From: Methylorubrum thiocyanatum
Lineage (GTDB): Bacteria > Pseudomonadota > Alphaproteobacteria > Rhizobiales > Beijerinckiaceae
NCBI GenBank assembly: GCA_014138645.1
Contig: JACJIB010000007.1
Location: 248,001-312,000 of the forward strand
Direction: 5' to 3'
Length of the DNA: 64,000 nucleotides
The notes under the pieces were generated by a model, which made no database searches, was not told the origin of the DNA, and saw only the letters and a program-made list of their open reading frames with translations. Positions within the stretch are counted from its first letter, which is position 1; each line of letters begins with the position of its first letter. Below, in pieces: positions 1-7,520 of the stretch. The position numbers were made by a program, and so were the translations under genes.

Positions 1-251
1 CCAGCGTGCGCCCCCTCGATGAGCGATACCGGGTCGGGTCGATCCGCATCGGCGCACAGCGTGGCATGGTCGATGTGGGGAAGGTCGCGCCGAAGCGTCT
101 TGCCCGCGGCTCGGCGCTTATCCCACGGCTCGACTCCGGTGCGCAGGTCGATGTGCGGGAAGTCGGCCAGCGGCTCCAGTACGACCTCTTCAGCAGCCTC
201 AATGAGCGCGGCCTGCTCGTTCGAGCCCGTTACGGTGACGTCGTGATCCAT
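1..251 (-). CDS. DUF2252 family protein, N-terminal part (runs off the left edge)
   Basis: This is an open reading frame on the minus strand from an ATG at 251 to the window edge; 83 residues are visible and the 3' end lies outside. The visible protein has an acidic lead-in followed by DKRRAAGKTLRRDLPHIDHA and RPDPVSLIEGAHA. That matches the start of DUF2252 proteins, which open with an R-x-x-GK-x-LR segment, a conserved HA, and then RPDPVxLLE. The family has a kinase-like fold and no firmly established function. The assignment rests on pattern recall from the N-terminus only. Confidence 0.62.
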   Translation of the reverse strand, partial: MDHDVTVTGSNEQAALIEAAEEVVLEPLADFPHIDLRTGVEPWDKRRAAGKTLRRDLPHIDHATLCADADRPDPVSLIEGAHA

Positions 252-574
252 CGTGCGTTCCGTCGCCAGGTATGTTCGCGCTGAGCCGCGGTCGATCCGC
301 TTACGGCTTCAAGCCGTCACCCCGCAAACCGACCGAGCGGACCGCGTTCTCCTGCATGCGCCTATAAAAGTTCAGCAGTCTCCGGCCCGGTCATCGATCG
401 CCATCCGTGGATCGGCGATTGGTGGCGGACGAGAGAGGTCCGGGGCAGCGGGCCGGCGCCGACCTGACCGACGTTGCGATGGCCGGCCTCATCTTTTGGT
501 CGCATGCCAGAAGCTGAAGGAACGACACATCTCGTCGTGCGTCTCATCCTGGAACACGCAATGAGGAAGCGACG
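252..574. other. Intergenic stretch, no supported gene
   Basis: No reading frame here has convincing composition or a ribosome binding site. It holds a short hairpin-like TCGCC/GGCGA pair around 405-425. A purine-rich ribosome binding site (GAGGAAG) just before 575 belongs to the next gene. The promoter of the minus-strand gene starting at 251 must also lie here, but I cannot pick it out. Confidence 0.4.
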
Positions 575-856
575 ATGTCGGTTTTCCAAATTCGCCAGGG
601 CGGGACGGGTGCGATCCTCTGGACTGGCGCGGCTGCCAACGAGATCCAGGCCATGGACGCGATGGCCCATGATGCCGGCTACTACGACCATTCCGATCTT
701 CCGGAAAACATGCGTCGCGGCCTGAGAGTCGAAGCGCTGTCGTTCGGTACGGCCCGCGGACAGGCCTCCGTTGGCAGAACCCAGGGCGGCCGGTCCGGTC
801 AGATCGTGATGGGCACCGCGATCAACGACCGCAACCTCGGCCAAGCGGCAGGCTAG
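575..856 (+). CDS. Hypothetical small protein (93 aa)
   Basis: The ATG at 575 follows a good GAGGAAG ribosome binding site six bases upstream. The N-terminal half (MSVFQIRQGGTGAILWTGAA, then a helix with DAMAHDAGYYDHSDLPENM) has the look of the short single-domain proteins common in Methylobacterium. The last 35 residues are Gly/Ser/Arg-rich and probably unstructured. No function is recognised. It stands alone, with an unclear segment downstream. Confidence 0.55.
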   Translation: MSVFQIRQGGTGAILWTGAAANEIQAMDAMAHDAGYYDHSDLPENMRRGLRVEALSFGTARGQASVGRTQGGRSGQIVMGTAINDRNLGQAAG

Positions 857-1127
857 CACCCGAAGGCGACAAGCAGCCCGACTTGGCCTCTCGGAAGCCG
901 CTGACGGCGCTTGTCGCATGAAGTCTGGGGAGGAGGCGGCTCGTTCGGCTGCCTCCAGCCTCTGCCGGCACTCGACGGCGTCCACGAGCGCATCCGAGAC
1001 CGCCAGCCGGAGCGCGGCGAGGCCATTCCCCTCTCGACTTTTCGAATAACGCTCGACGAGGCTCTCCACCTCATCCGCCCATGCTGCTACGGAACGCGAT
1101 GGGCCCCGCGCCGCTGCGGTTGCTGCG

Positions 1128-1295
1128 ATGAAAACCCTGTCAGACGTCGGCCGCTTCGAGGTCGTCATCAGGAATGAGCGCCGGCTCACGGGCATCGTCC
1201 GGGATGAGCGCGGAAAGTCCGTCTACCGAACCGAGATGGCGATCGAGGCCGACTGGCTATCCGATGAGGGGCCGCCGCGGGTGTCCGCCGAGTAG
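1128..1295 (+). CDS. Hypothetical small protein (55 aa)
   Basis: A 55-residue frame, MKTLSDVGRFEVVIRNERRL onward to a TAG at 1293-1295. It reads as a compact beta-rich, charged protein: alternating hydrophobics in GRFEVVIRNE, then GIVRDERGKSVYRTEM, with an acidic end. A hairpin terminator begins 18 bases after the stop, which supports a real transcription unit. No family is recognised. Confidence 0.5.
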   Translation: MKTLSDVGRFEVVIRNERRLTGIVRDERGKSVYRTEMAIEADWLSDEGPPRVSAE

Positions 1296-1312
1296 CCCAC
1301 TGCGTTGTTTCA

Positions 1313-1347
1313 GCCCCGCACGGGCCAGCCGGAGGCGGGGTCTTTCG
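1313..1347 (+). terminator. Rho-independent-like terminator
   Basis: GCCCCGC (1313-1319) pairs with GCGGGG (1335-1340) and is followed by TCTTTC. It lies directly downstream of the 55-residue gene ending at 1295 and fits a terminator for it. Confidence 0.5.
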
Positions 1348-1476
1348 GTTCAAGCTCCGCGCCGCCGTCAGCATCCGCTTCCGTACCTCGGCCATGCGGG
1401 CGTCATCGCCGTCCCTGGACGCTGCAGCTGCCTGCCGGGCGATCTCATCCTGTCCAAGCGGGTAGATGGTGCCAGA

Positions 1477-1884
1477 TCAGGATCTCTCCTCCCGGCCGAG
1501 GCGACTGGCGCTGCGCACGATCGCCAGTACCTCGCGGCGCAGTTGGTCGTCCTCGATCGTGGCGAAGGCGCGCAGCAGATCGATGGCACCGTGGATGCGC
1601 AGGAAACCGAACACATCCGCCTGCATGTCGCCAGCGGCCCCGTTGCCCTCGTCGAAGAAGGCGGAAACCGGCACCTTAAGCAGACGGGCGATCTCCTGCA
1701 GGCGTCCGGCGCCGACCCGGTTCGTGCCCCTCTCGTATTTCTGGACCTGCTGGAAGGTGACGCCGACGGCGGCTCCGAGCGCGGCCTGGCTCAGGCCCCT
1801 GGCTTTGCGGAGCGCCACGATCCGCTCGCCGACGAGGCGATCCTGCTCAGTCGCCCGCTTCGGCTTTGCGCCTAAGGTGTCCAT
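1477..1884 (-). CDS. XRE-family transcriptional regulator (135 aa)
   Basis: A helix-turn-helix protein. After a basic N-terminus the XRE domain covers about residues 17-72, with the two DNA-binding helices in GLSQAALGAAVGVTFQQVQK and the usual YERGTNRV wing. The C-terminal half (IHGAIDLLRAFATIEDDQLR) looks like a dimerisation helix. The ATG at 1884 (MDTLGAKPKR) was chosen over an upstream in-frame ATG because the upstream 20 residues are not protein-like. It has no obvious target gene beside it; a decayed umuC tail lies upstream. Confidence 0.85.
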   Translation of the reverse strand: MDTLGAKPKRATEQDRLVGERIVALRKARGLSQAALGAAVGVTFQQVQKYERGTNRVGAGRLQEIARLLKVPVSAFFDEGNGAAGDMQADVFGFLRIHGAIDLLRAFATIEDDQLRREVLAIVRSASRLGREERS

Positions 1885-2097
1885 GGCTTCAGGCCCCCTA
1901 TGGGAGAATGGCAGGGCACGCACCCGACCGGAAGCTCCCAGCAACTGCTGCGAGAGGATTTTGGTTGCGGTGACCAGGGATGCTCCCGCAGCTCGGCGAG
2001 CCGCTCGTCAGCTCCTCGGCGCCGGTCACGTCCAGTCCGAATCCTCCGCGATGAACCACGCCGCAACGAATTCGGCCCCCTGGCCACCTCACCGCGC

Positions 2098-2301
2098 GCC
2101 CTGATCGGTCGGCTCGACCGCGAGCGTACCAGCCGGCTCATGAAGGCGATGGATGCCTGCAACGCCCGCCTCGGCAGTGGCAGCGTCGTCCCGGCGCGGG
2201 CCGGGCTCGCGCAGCCGCGACGCGCCTGGATGACGAAGTTCGAGATGCGGACGCCGCGCAACACGACGCAGGCTGGGGAACGACCGGTCGCCAAGGCGTG
2301 A
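2098..2301 (+). pseudogene. umuC-like DNA polymerase V remnant (C-terminal piece)
   Basis: The frame ends with RLMKAMDACNARLGSGSVVP, then MTKFEMRTP and a basic tail. This is the C-terminal DUF4113-type segment of UmuC translesion polymerases, which reads LMxALDxxNxRxGxGTVxPA...TKFExRSPRYTT. The polymerase catalytic domain is missing upstream and the residues before about 2098 do not match the family, so this is a leftover from a deleted gene. The family match is from memory. Confidence 0.55.
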
Positions 2302-2431
2302 CGGGCCGGCTTTCGACCCCAAACGATCCTCGAGCGACGGCGGCTCAAATGTCCGAAAAGGGGGCAGGAGTTTGCAGGCCATTCGTGTGGCTATCACCGC
2401 GAACGATTGCCGACGTTTTACGTTAACAGCC

Positions 2432-3049
2432 ATGCTTGCGCGACCGCCTCACGCCATGACCGGCAGCCCACCCAACCGCATCGAGGCTGCCGACGTCGCA
2501 GCCGGGCTTAAGCTTGCTCGCGCCAAGGATCATGCCGCAGTTCGTGCGTTGGCACGGGCAAGCGAGGTGGGAAGCTGGCAGTCTCTGCTCGCCCTATCCG
2601 TCGGCACCTTGGCCTGGGGTACGATCACGCATGATCGCCGGCTTGCCGAGGCAGGTCGGCACATGCTGCGGGCTGGCCTCCTGGCCAGCCTCGTCAAGAC
2701 AAGTCTGAAGCGGACGGTGCATCGGACCCGCCCGAATGTTCTCATGGATGAGGGGATCTACGCGCGCGGTCGGCCAGGGACGAACGTTGGGCCGTGGCAG
2801 TCCTTCCCCTCGGGTCATTCCGCCCTGAGTGCTGCCGTCGCCTGTGCCACGGCTCGTGCCTACCCGGAGATCAAGGGGCCCGCGTACGCCGCCGCTGCCG
2901 GGGTCACAACCGCGCAGGTTGTGCGCGGTGCGCACTTCCCCGCCGACGTGCTGATGGGTGCCCTCATAGGGATTGCCGCGGAGGCCGCCGTCCACAAGCT
3001 CACGCACCGACGCCGACGACTTGGGATGAGGAAGTCTTCGGTCGCATGA
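2432..3049 (+). CDS. PAP2-family phosphatase
   Basis: All three phosphatase motifs of the PAP2 superfamily are visible: K-x6-RP (KTSLKRTVHRTRP), PSGHS (FPSGHSALS), and R-x-x-H-x-x-x-D (RGAHFPADV). The segments between are hydrophobic helices, as in membrane-bound lipid or undecaprenyl-phosphate phosphatases. The likely job is dephosphorylation of a lipid phosphate, but the substrate cannot be read. Candidate starts are ATG 2432 and ATG 2456; neither has a strong ribosome binding site. It stands alone on the plus strand. Confidence 0.8.
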   Translation: MLARPPHAMTGSPPNRIEAADVAAGLKLARAKDHAAVRALARASEVGSWQSLLALSVGTLAWGTITHDRRLAEAGRHMLRAGLLASLVKTSLKRTVHRTRPNVLMDEGIYARGRPGTNVGPWQSFPSGHSALSAAVACATARAYPEIKGPAYAAAAGVTTAQVVRGAHFPADVLMGALIGIAAEAAVHKLTHRRRRLGMRKSSVA

Positions 3050-3289
3050 GAGCCCAGCGCGTGTGAGGAGCCGACATCGGGTTCAAGGAAGGCGAGCCGC
3101 CGCTCTCGACCCTATGCGGGCCCGGATGTCGTTCGCCCTCCGGTGTTCGAAGAACGCGAGGCGAGCGTCTCGGGAGGGTCGGAGGTCGCCGATCTGCTCC
3201 ACAGAGACGATGGAATGCTCGGCCACGCTACGGGCGGTTAAGCCAGGCGTCGTAAAGCGCGCACCGCATTCTGGCCTCGGCGAGGTCAT

Positions 3290-4759
3290 GTGAGGGCGGA
3301 GCGGTACGTGTCGAACAACAAGCGCGAGGCGCTCCGCCAAAAAGCCTTGGCTGAAATCGCCCTCCTCGACACGCCGCCCGAGCGCGAGTTCGATGTGTTG
3401 GCAAAGCTCGCACAACGGATGCTTGGCACCGGCATGTCCTCAATCACCCTGGTCGCCCCGGAGCGACAGTGGTTCAAGGCACGTTGCGGGCCTCTGGCAC
3501 CTCAGACCCCGCGGGCTCAGGCGTTTTGCCCTGTCGTGGTCGAGACCGAGGCTCCACTCACCGTGGCGGACGCTCGCCTCGACCCTCGCTTCGCCGAAAG
3601 CCCGTTTGTCACGGGCGCACCGAACATCCGCTACTATGCGGGCGTGCCGGTTCGCATCCAGCAGGCCGATGGGGACTGGGTGACGATCGGCACGCTCTGT
3701 GTCCTCGACGAGCAGCCGCGCGAGCCAAGGCCGACCGACTTGGAGGTCTTGGAGGAGTTGGCCTGCGTCGCCGAGGCTTTGATCGAAGCTCGGGCCGTCG
3801 CTCTTCGCGCTGCCGGAGCGGCTGAGGAGCGTCGTCTGGCCGTCGAGCGGCTGGAGCGCGAACGCCGCCAGTTCAAGCAGGCCGAGCGCATGGCCGACAT
3901 GGGATCGTACCGGTACGACATCGAGAAGCAGTCGACCGCTTGGTCGGATGGCGTCTTCGCCATCCACGAACGGCCTGTCAGCAGCGGCGTGCCGAACAGC
4001 GAGGTCTTGAACTACTTCCCTGAGCCCGACCGTACCAGGTTCGTCGCCGCGGTGATGCGCACGCTGAACACAGGCGAGCCCTTTGAGATGGACGCCGACT
4101 TCGTGACCGCCAAAGGCAACCCGCGGCGCGTACGATGCTCCTGCGAGATCGAGTTGGTTAAGGGCAAGCCCGTTGCCCTCATCGGTCTGATCCAGGACAT
4201 CACGGAACGACACGACTTGGAGCAGCGACTGCGCCACCAAGCCTGCACTGACGACCTGACCCAATTGGCCAACCGAGCCGAGTTTCACCGTGTGCTCGAT
4301 GCACGGTTGCGGGAGGCGCGCCTCGCGGACGGCGACGTGGCGGTCCTTTTGATCGACCTCGATGGCTTCAAGGGCGTCAACGACGTCCTCGGCCATGCCG
4401 CGGGTGACGCGGTGTTGCGCCGTGTCGCCGATCGCTTGCGCGCCTCCTGCAACGACGGGTGTGTTCCGGCGCGGCTGGGGGGCGACGAGTTTGCAATTGT
4501 GATGTCTGCCGATCTTGATTGCGTGGGACTCGATCGGAAGGTGCGGCGCCTCTTGCACGACCTTGAGATCGTTGTGGACGGACAGGGGCTCATCGCCCGC
4601 GTAACGGGAACGATCGGCATCGCGTGGTCGAGCGCAGCCGCGCAGGACCGCGACGTTCTCCTTCGTCAGGCCGATGCTGCGCTTTACGCCGCCAAGCGCA
4701 CACGGAAGGGAACGGCGCAAACCTTCCAAGTCGGTACGGACGATCGGCAGGTTGGTTGA
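3290..4759 (+). CDS. GAF-PAS-GGDEF diguanylate cyclase
   Basis: Predicted to make cyclic di-GMP from GTP. An N-terminal GAF domain (about residues 20-165) begins with the usual LLDTPPEREFD. A coiled linker (170-200) leads to a PAS/PAC domain (about 203-308, ending in LIQDITERHDLEQRL). The GGDEF domain covers about 315-480, with DDLTQLANRAEF, the metal-binding LLIDLDGFKGVND and an intact GGDEF at 397-401. No RxxD inhibitory site precedes GGDEF, so product feedback there is unlikely. No transmembrane segment is seen. The GTG at 3290 gives the longest form; a GTG at 3308 has a better ribosome binding site (GGAGCGG). Confidence 0.9.
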   Translation: MRAERYVSNNKREALRQKALAEIALLDTPPEREFDVLAKLAQRMLGTGMSSITLVAPERQWFKARCGPLAPQTPRAQAFCPVVVETEAPLTVADARLDPRFAESPFVTGAPNIRYYAGVPVRIQQADGDWVTIGTLCVLDEQPREPRPTDLEVLEELACVAEALIEARAVALRAAGAAEERRLAVERLERERRQFKQAERMADMGSYRYDIEKQSTAWSDGVFAIHERPVSSGVPNSEVLNYFPEPDRTRFVAAVMRTLNTGEPFEMDADFVTAKGNPRRVRCSCEIELVKGKPVALIGLIQDITERHDLEQRLRHQACTDDLTQLANRAEFHRVLDARLREARLADGDVAVLLIDLDGFKGVNDVLGHAAGDAVLRRVADRLRASCNDGCVPARLGGDEFAIVMSADLDCVGLDRKVRRLLHDLEIVVDGQGLIARVTGTIGIAWSSAAAQDRDVLLRQADAALYAAKRTRKGTAQTFQVGTDDRQVG

Positions 4760-4771
4760 GCGTGTTACCGC

Positions 4772-4790
4772 TGTGACGAGCGATGTCACA
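4772..4790. repeat. Perfect 6-bp inverted repeat
   Basis: TGTGAC (4772-4777) and GTCACA (4785-4790) are separated by 7 bases, just after the diguanylate cyclase stop. The halves resemble Crp/Fnr half-sites, but the spacing is longer than canonical. It may only be part of the 3' end structure. Confidence 0.35.
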
Positions 4791-4808
4791 CCGTTACGAA
4801 TATAACTC

Positions 4809-4841
4809 AAAAACCCGTCCGTTCCCGAGACGGTTTTTGGG
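4809..4841. terminator. Bidirectional terminator between convergent genes
   Basis: AAAAACCCGTC pairs, apart from one bulged base, with GACGGTTTTT across a 9-base loop. T-rich ends on both strands and its place between the convergent genes ending at 4759 and 4931 fit a shared terminator. Confidence 0.6.
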
Positions 4842-4930
4842 GCGATGCTTATGGGTTGGGTAGGTCCGAAAACGGAACGTCTGCTCGTAGTCGCAGCGTC
4901 AAGGTCCGCTAAACAACCTCTGCGGACCTC

Positions 4931-5293
4931 TCAAGCTTCTGGCGACCGCAGGCTCAACTTCTGGAGGCTCATGAGCACCAGGATCGCTGCGATGACGACG
5001 AATGGCAGAGCAACGATCAGAGCTGCCAACGCCTCACTGCCGATCAGCACAGCCAGCGCGTCCCTCAAGGCCAACAGGAGAAGGACCAGCGAGGTAAGGA
5101 CCAGCAGGAGCGCCCCGCCGAACAGCGCCACAAGCGCTGCCAACGCACGCAGGTTGCCGCGGATTTCCGTTCGAGCCAGACGGAGCAGCATGCCGAGATG
5201 AGTGCTGGCCTCGCGGATCGCCCCGAGCATCAAGACGGCCGTCGTACGAGGATCTCCGTCCCGCCGACCATCTCGGGCCGCCTGTTCGCTCAC
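4931..5293 (-). CDS. DUF1469 / phage holin-superfamily membrane protein (YqjE-like)
   Basis: A small membrane protein. A soluble N-terminus is followed by an amphipathic LGMLLRLARTEIRG segment and two strongly hydrophobic helices (ALAALVALFGGALLLVLTSL and ALIVALPFVVIAAILVLMSL). This layout is typical of DUF1469 proteins. The GTG at 5293 is preferred because GAGGA lies at the right distance and the 120-residue length suits the family; an ATG at 5368 would add 25 residues. Function unknown; family members often sit with envelope-stress genes. Confidence 0.65.
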   Translation of the reverse strand: MSEQAARDGRRDGDPRTTAVLMLGAIREASTHLGMLLRLARTEIRGNLRALAALVALFGGALLLVLTSLVLLLLALRDALAVLIGSEALAALIVALPFVVIAAILVLMSLQKLSLRSPEA

Positions 5294-5436
5294 GGGTTTG
5301 TCCTCGGCCGCACTGCAGGCTCCTTGCCACTCTACGGATTGGAAATCACGCTTTGCCGGATCAGGCACTGACGGTCCGTGGCTGGTGTGAGGTGAGCGGC
5401 GCTACGAGAGCTGAGGTGCAGCCCTAACGGGCCTTT

Positions 5437-5760
5437 TCATGCGGAGGCAAGCGGGCTGCTTTGCTCGACGATCTCGAGCGCGCGCAGCACAGCCATAGCT
5501 GCCGCGTCCGCATCGAGACGGCCTGCATCCGTGGCCGGCATTACCGCCACGGCCTCGATCGTGTTCCCGGCAGCCAGTCCGACCACCACCTTGAAGGCTC
5601 GCCCCTCCGGCCCGTCCGCATCCTCCAGCAACGCCACAACGTAGCCGGCGGCGGTCCCATAAACGTGGACCGGGTGGTGCTCAGTCGGCGCCTCAGCCGA
5701 GGCGGGCGCCTCGGCTTCGCGACCGCGACCGCCGAAGTTTGGGCGGATGATGTTCGTCAT
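5437..5760 (-). CDS. Hypothetical protein (107 aa)
   Basis: A short acidic protein with a Pro/Ala/Glu-rich N-terminus, then an alternating beta-like region (HPVHVYGTAAGYVVALLEDA) and a C-terminal helix. It is the second gene of a two-gene operon: its ATG (5760) overlaps the upstream gene's TGA in an ATGA arrangement, which suggests translational coupling. No known family. Confidence 0.6.
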   Translation of the reverse strand: MTNIIRPNFGGRGREAEAPASAEAPTEHHPVHVYGTAAGYVVALLEDADGPEGRAFKVVVGLAAGNTIEAVAVMPATDAGRLDADAAAMAVLRALEIVEQSSPLASA

Positions 5761-5975
5761 AGCCATCGCTCGTCAATGTCGGTCGCGTTGTAGTCCGCGA
5801 GCGGCTGGTGCTCATCGCCTTCCGCGAAGATGGCCACATCGTCGGGTCCAATGTCGTGCTTGGCGATGCGATCCCAGCGCCGATGGATCATCACCGGTCC
5901 GCCCCAGATCCGGAAGGCGTTCCAGTAGCGGTCGTCCTTGAAGCCGATGTAGTGGACGCAGCGGGGAGGAAGCAT
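5757..5975 (-). CDS. Hypothetical protein (72 aa)
   Basis: A compact protein rich in aromatic and acidic residues (HYIGFKDDRYWNAFRIWGGP, then MIHRRWDR and an acidic end). It is first in a two-gene operon, overlapping the start of the next gene by 4 bases. The composition and coupling support a real gene; the function is not recognised. Confidence 0.6.
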   Translation of the reverse strand: MLPPRCVHYIGFKDDRYWNAFRIWGGPVMIHRRWDRIAKHDIGPDDVAIFAEGDEHQPLADYNATDIDERWL

Positions 5976-6122
5976 CCCGCAGCCTACGGGCAGGGCTTAA
6001 GCTGCGCGAGAGGTTCTTGCCGCTGCCGCTCGCCCTGCGACCATGAGGACGCGCCCGGGGTCGCGGTCCCGCCTCAACTCCGCTCTAGACGCATCCCGCC
6101 CGTGCCGGGCCGAGGGGAAAGC

Positions 6123-6224
6123 ATGTTCGGGGCAGAGGTTTTTATAGCACTCGCAGGGATCGTCGGCGCCATCACCTTCATGCTGGCGGGACGGCCCACT
6201 TTCGATCGCTTCCTGCCCTGGTGA
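6123..6224 (+). CDS. Small predicted membrane protein (33 aa)
   Basis: The ATG at 6123 follows a GAGGGGAAA ribosome binding site. The peptide is one hydrophobic helix (VFIALAGIVGAITFMLAGRP) with a short polar end (TFDRFLPW), so it is probably a single-span membrane peptide. The good ribosome binding site and clean helix support it; the short length limits certainty. Confidence 0.45.
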   Translation: MFGAEVFIALAGIVGAITFMLAGRPTFDRFLPW

Positions 6225-6351
6225 GGCAGCGGCACGACCTGGCGAATCAGCCTTAACGGATGGCTAACCGCGTCCGAACAGGGCGCGGAAACCATCGTGG
6301 ATGCGAGCGTTAGCTGGGCACTCCAACCCAGGCAGGCGCAGGAATCCCGCG

Positions 6352-6426
6352 ATGACCGTCACCGTCTTTGATCCGATCCGCGGCCAGATGGTCACGATAC
6401 ATGTGCCCGCCCCACAGCCGCGCTGA
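6352..6426 (+). CDS. Tiny conserved-looking protein (24 aa)
   Basis: MTVTVFDPIRGQMVTIHVPA followed by PQPR. Such 20-30 residue beta-hairpin-like peptides recur in Methylobacterium genomes. There is no recognised function and no strong ribosome binding site, so this remains tentative. Confidence 0.35.
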   Translation: MTVTVFDPIRGQMVTIHVPAPQPR

Positions 6427-6458
6427 CCCCGCCACTTCGCCCCGCCCTGGCCGCGACG

Positions 6459-6614
6459 ATGATCGGTCTTCCTCTCTATCGCCTGCTTATTGCGGTCGGC
6501 TTGGTGCTTTCGAGCGCGGCGGCCACCACTCGCCTTGGCCACGCCGAGCCGAAGACGGCCTGCGAGGGCCGGCAGCCTGTGGGAGCCTGCCACGGTACGA
6601 GTGCCTCGCGCTAA
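6459..6614 (+). CDS. Small exported protein (51 aa)
   Basis: A signal-peptide-like N-terminus (YRLLIAVGLVLSSAAATT after MIGLPL) precedes a 25-residue mature part with two Cys (ACEGRQPVGACHG). It would be exported and might form one disulfide. No family recognised. Confidence 0.4.
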   Translation: MIGLPLYRLLIAVGLVLSSAAATTRLGHAEPKTACEGRQPVGACHGTSASR

Positions 6615-6963
6615 ATTCGGACCCGCGGCATGACGTCGGGCCAAAGCATGCCGACTGCGGTCCGAATTAGGCGCACAGGGAAAGGCACAAGGCTGAGGAC
6701 CGGTTCAAGCCAGGAATTTACTTCTCCAGCTGGCAGATTTGGCTATTTCGACTTTCATCGCTGGGTGACGAGCTTGGGGCGTGGCGACGGAGGTCCAAGT
6801 CAATGCTCAACAACTTGCCGTCGCTCAGGAGGTCCGAAAACCGCCTGCACGCGGAGACGCAGGTCAGGAGCGATACCAAGCGCCGCGAGCGTAACGCGCC
6901 GCGCCGTGACGATCTCGCCCGTGCCGCCTACTATTATGCACTTGCTGGCCCTTTCGGCTGTGA
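6615..6963. other. Intergenic or decayed stretch
   Basis: No frame shows convincing coding character for its whole length. It lies directly upstream of an integrase fragment, so it may hold the eroded front of that gene, but the translation does not match the family here. Confidence 0.35.
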
Positions 6964-7251
6964 CGACCTGCGCTTGATCCCTACTGCCTCGCCGCCGGGG
7001 ACACCTTCGGTCGCGAGTGGCGGGTCGTGGCACGTGCGGCCGGCATTCCGGATGCGGTCTGGAACATGGATGCGGGGGCCGGTGCCATCACGGAAGCCGA
7101 GGATGCGGGCGCCGATCTCGACGATGCCCGAGCCGCAGCAGCTCACACACAAGCTTCGACTACGGCGCGCTACTCGCGCGGCGCAGTCGGCAAATCACGC
7201 AAGGTGGCGACGCTTCGCATCGCCCATCGAGGCGTGAAGAACGGCGCCTGA
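6964..7251 (+). pseudogene. Tyrosine recombinase remnant (C-terminal end only)
   Basis: The open frame contains FGREWRVVARAAGIPDAVWN and the final catalytic block AHTQASTTARYSRG, with the tyrosine nucleophile in ARYSRG, then a basic tail. This is the last 90 or so residues of a phage-type integrase; an in-frame stop at 6961-6963 and missing upstream boxes show it is broken. It points at the tRNA-Gly fragment at 7318-7367, as expected for an older integrase using the same site. Confidence 0.7.
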
Positions 7252-7317
7252 ACAGACCATAGGGAACGCGAGGTCAGCGGTAGAGCGTTGAAGAGGCTGA
7301 CGCTTCAGCGGTTTAGG

Positions 7318-7367
7318 TGGAGCGGGCGATCGGGATCGAACCGACGACATTCAGCTTGGGAAGCTGA
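7318..7367 (-). other. 3' half of tRNA-Gly(CCC), likely attachment site
   Basis: On the minus strand the segment reads from the anticodon arm (CAGCTTCCCAAGCTG, anticodon CCC) through the variable region and a T arm (GTCGGTTCGATCCCGAT) to the acceptor strand CGCCCGC, T and CCA. The D arm and 5' acceptor strand are absent at higher coordinates. A tRNA 3' half bounded by an integrase gene is the usual signature of an att site left by site-specific integration. Confidence 0.75.
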
Positions 7368-7520
7368 TAAGGCCCTTTTCGTGACCCGCGGCTGACGACG
7401 TCGACCATTAATCCTTGCCTTGATTCATATAGCTTTTTCCCGCCTCTACGCACACTGACGCCTTGCCCTGGCCCGCCATATCGAGCGTGGTACGCCCGTG
7501 GTACGGAGGCGGACGCGTCG

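Noticed and set aside
846..1168. Possible minus-strand gene with the helical stretch EVESLVERYSKSREGNGLAA
   Set aside because: The stretch is protein-like, but the frame runs on through the plus-strand gene at 575-856 and its front overlaps the gene at 1128-1295. There is no clean start or end, so it may be a broken remnant; left unannotated.
1186..1395. Minus-strand frame starting MAEVRKRMLTAARSLNRK
   Set aside because: It crosses the terminator hairpin at 1313-1347 and turns into Arg/Pro-rich shadow sequence; no ribosome binding site.
3083..3283. Minus-strand frame upstream of the diguanylate cyclase
   Set aside because: Composition is mixed and no start with a ribosome binding site was found; treated as intergenic.
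4772..4790. Crp/Fnr-type operator reading of TGTGAC-N7-GTCACA
   Set aside because: The spacing does not fit the canonical site, and it lies after a gene rather than before one.
7270..7312. tRNA D-arm-like sequence (TCAGCGGTAGAGCG) on the plus strand
   Set aside because: It resembles the 5' half of a tRNA but cannot be folded with the minus-strand tRNA-Gly fragment and has no anticodon arm of its own.
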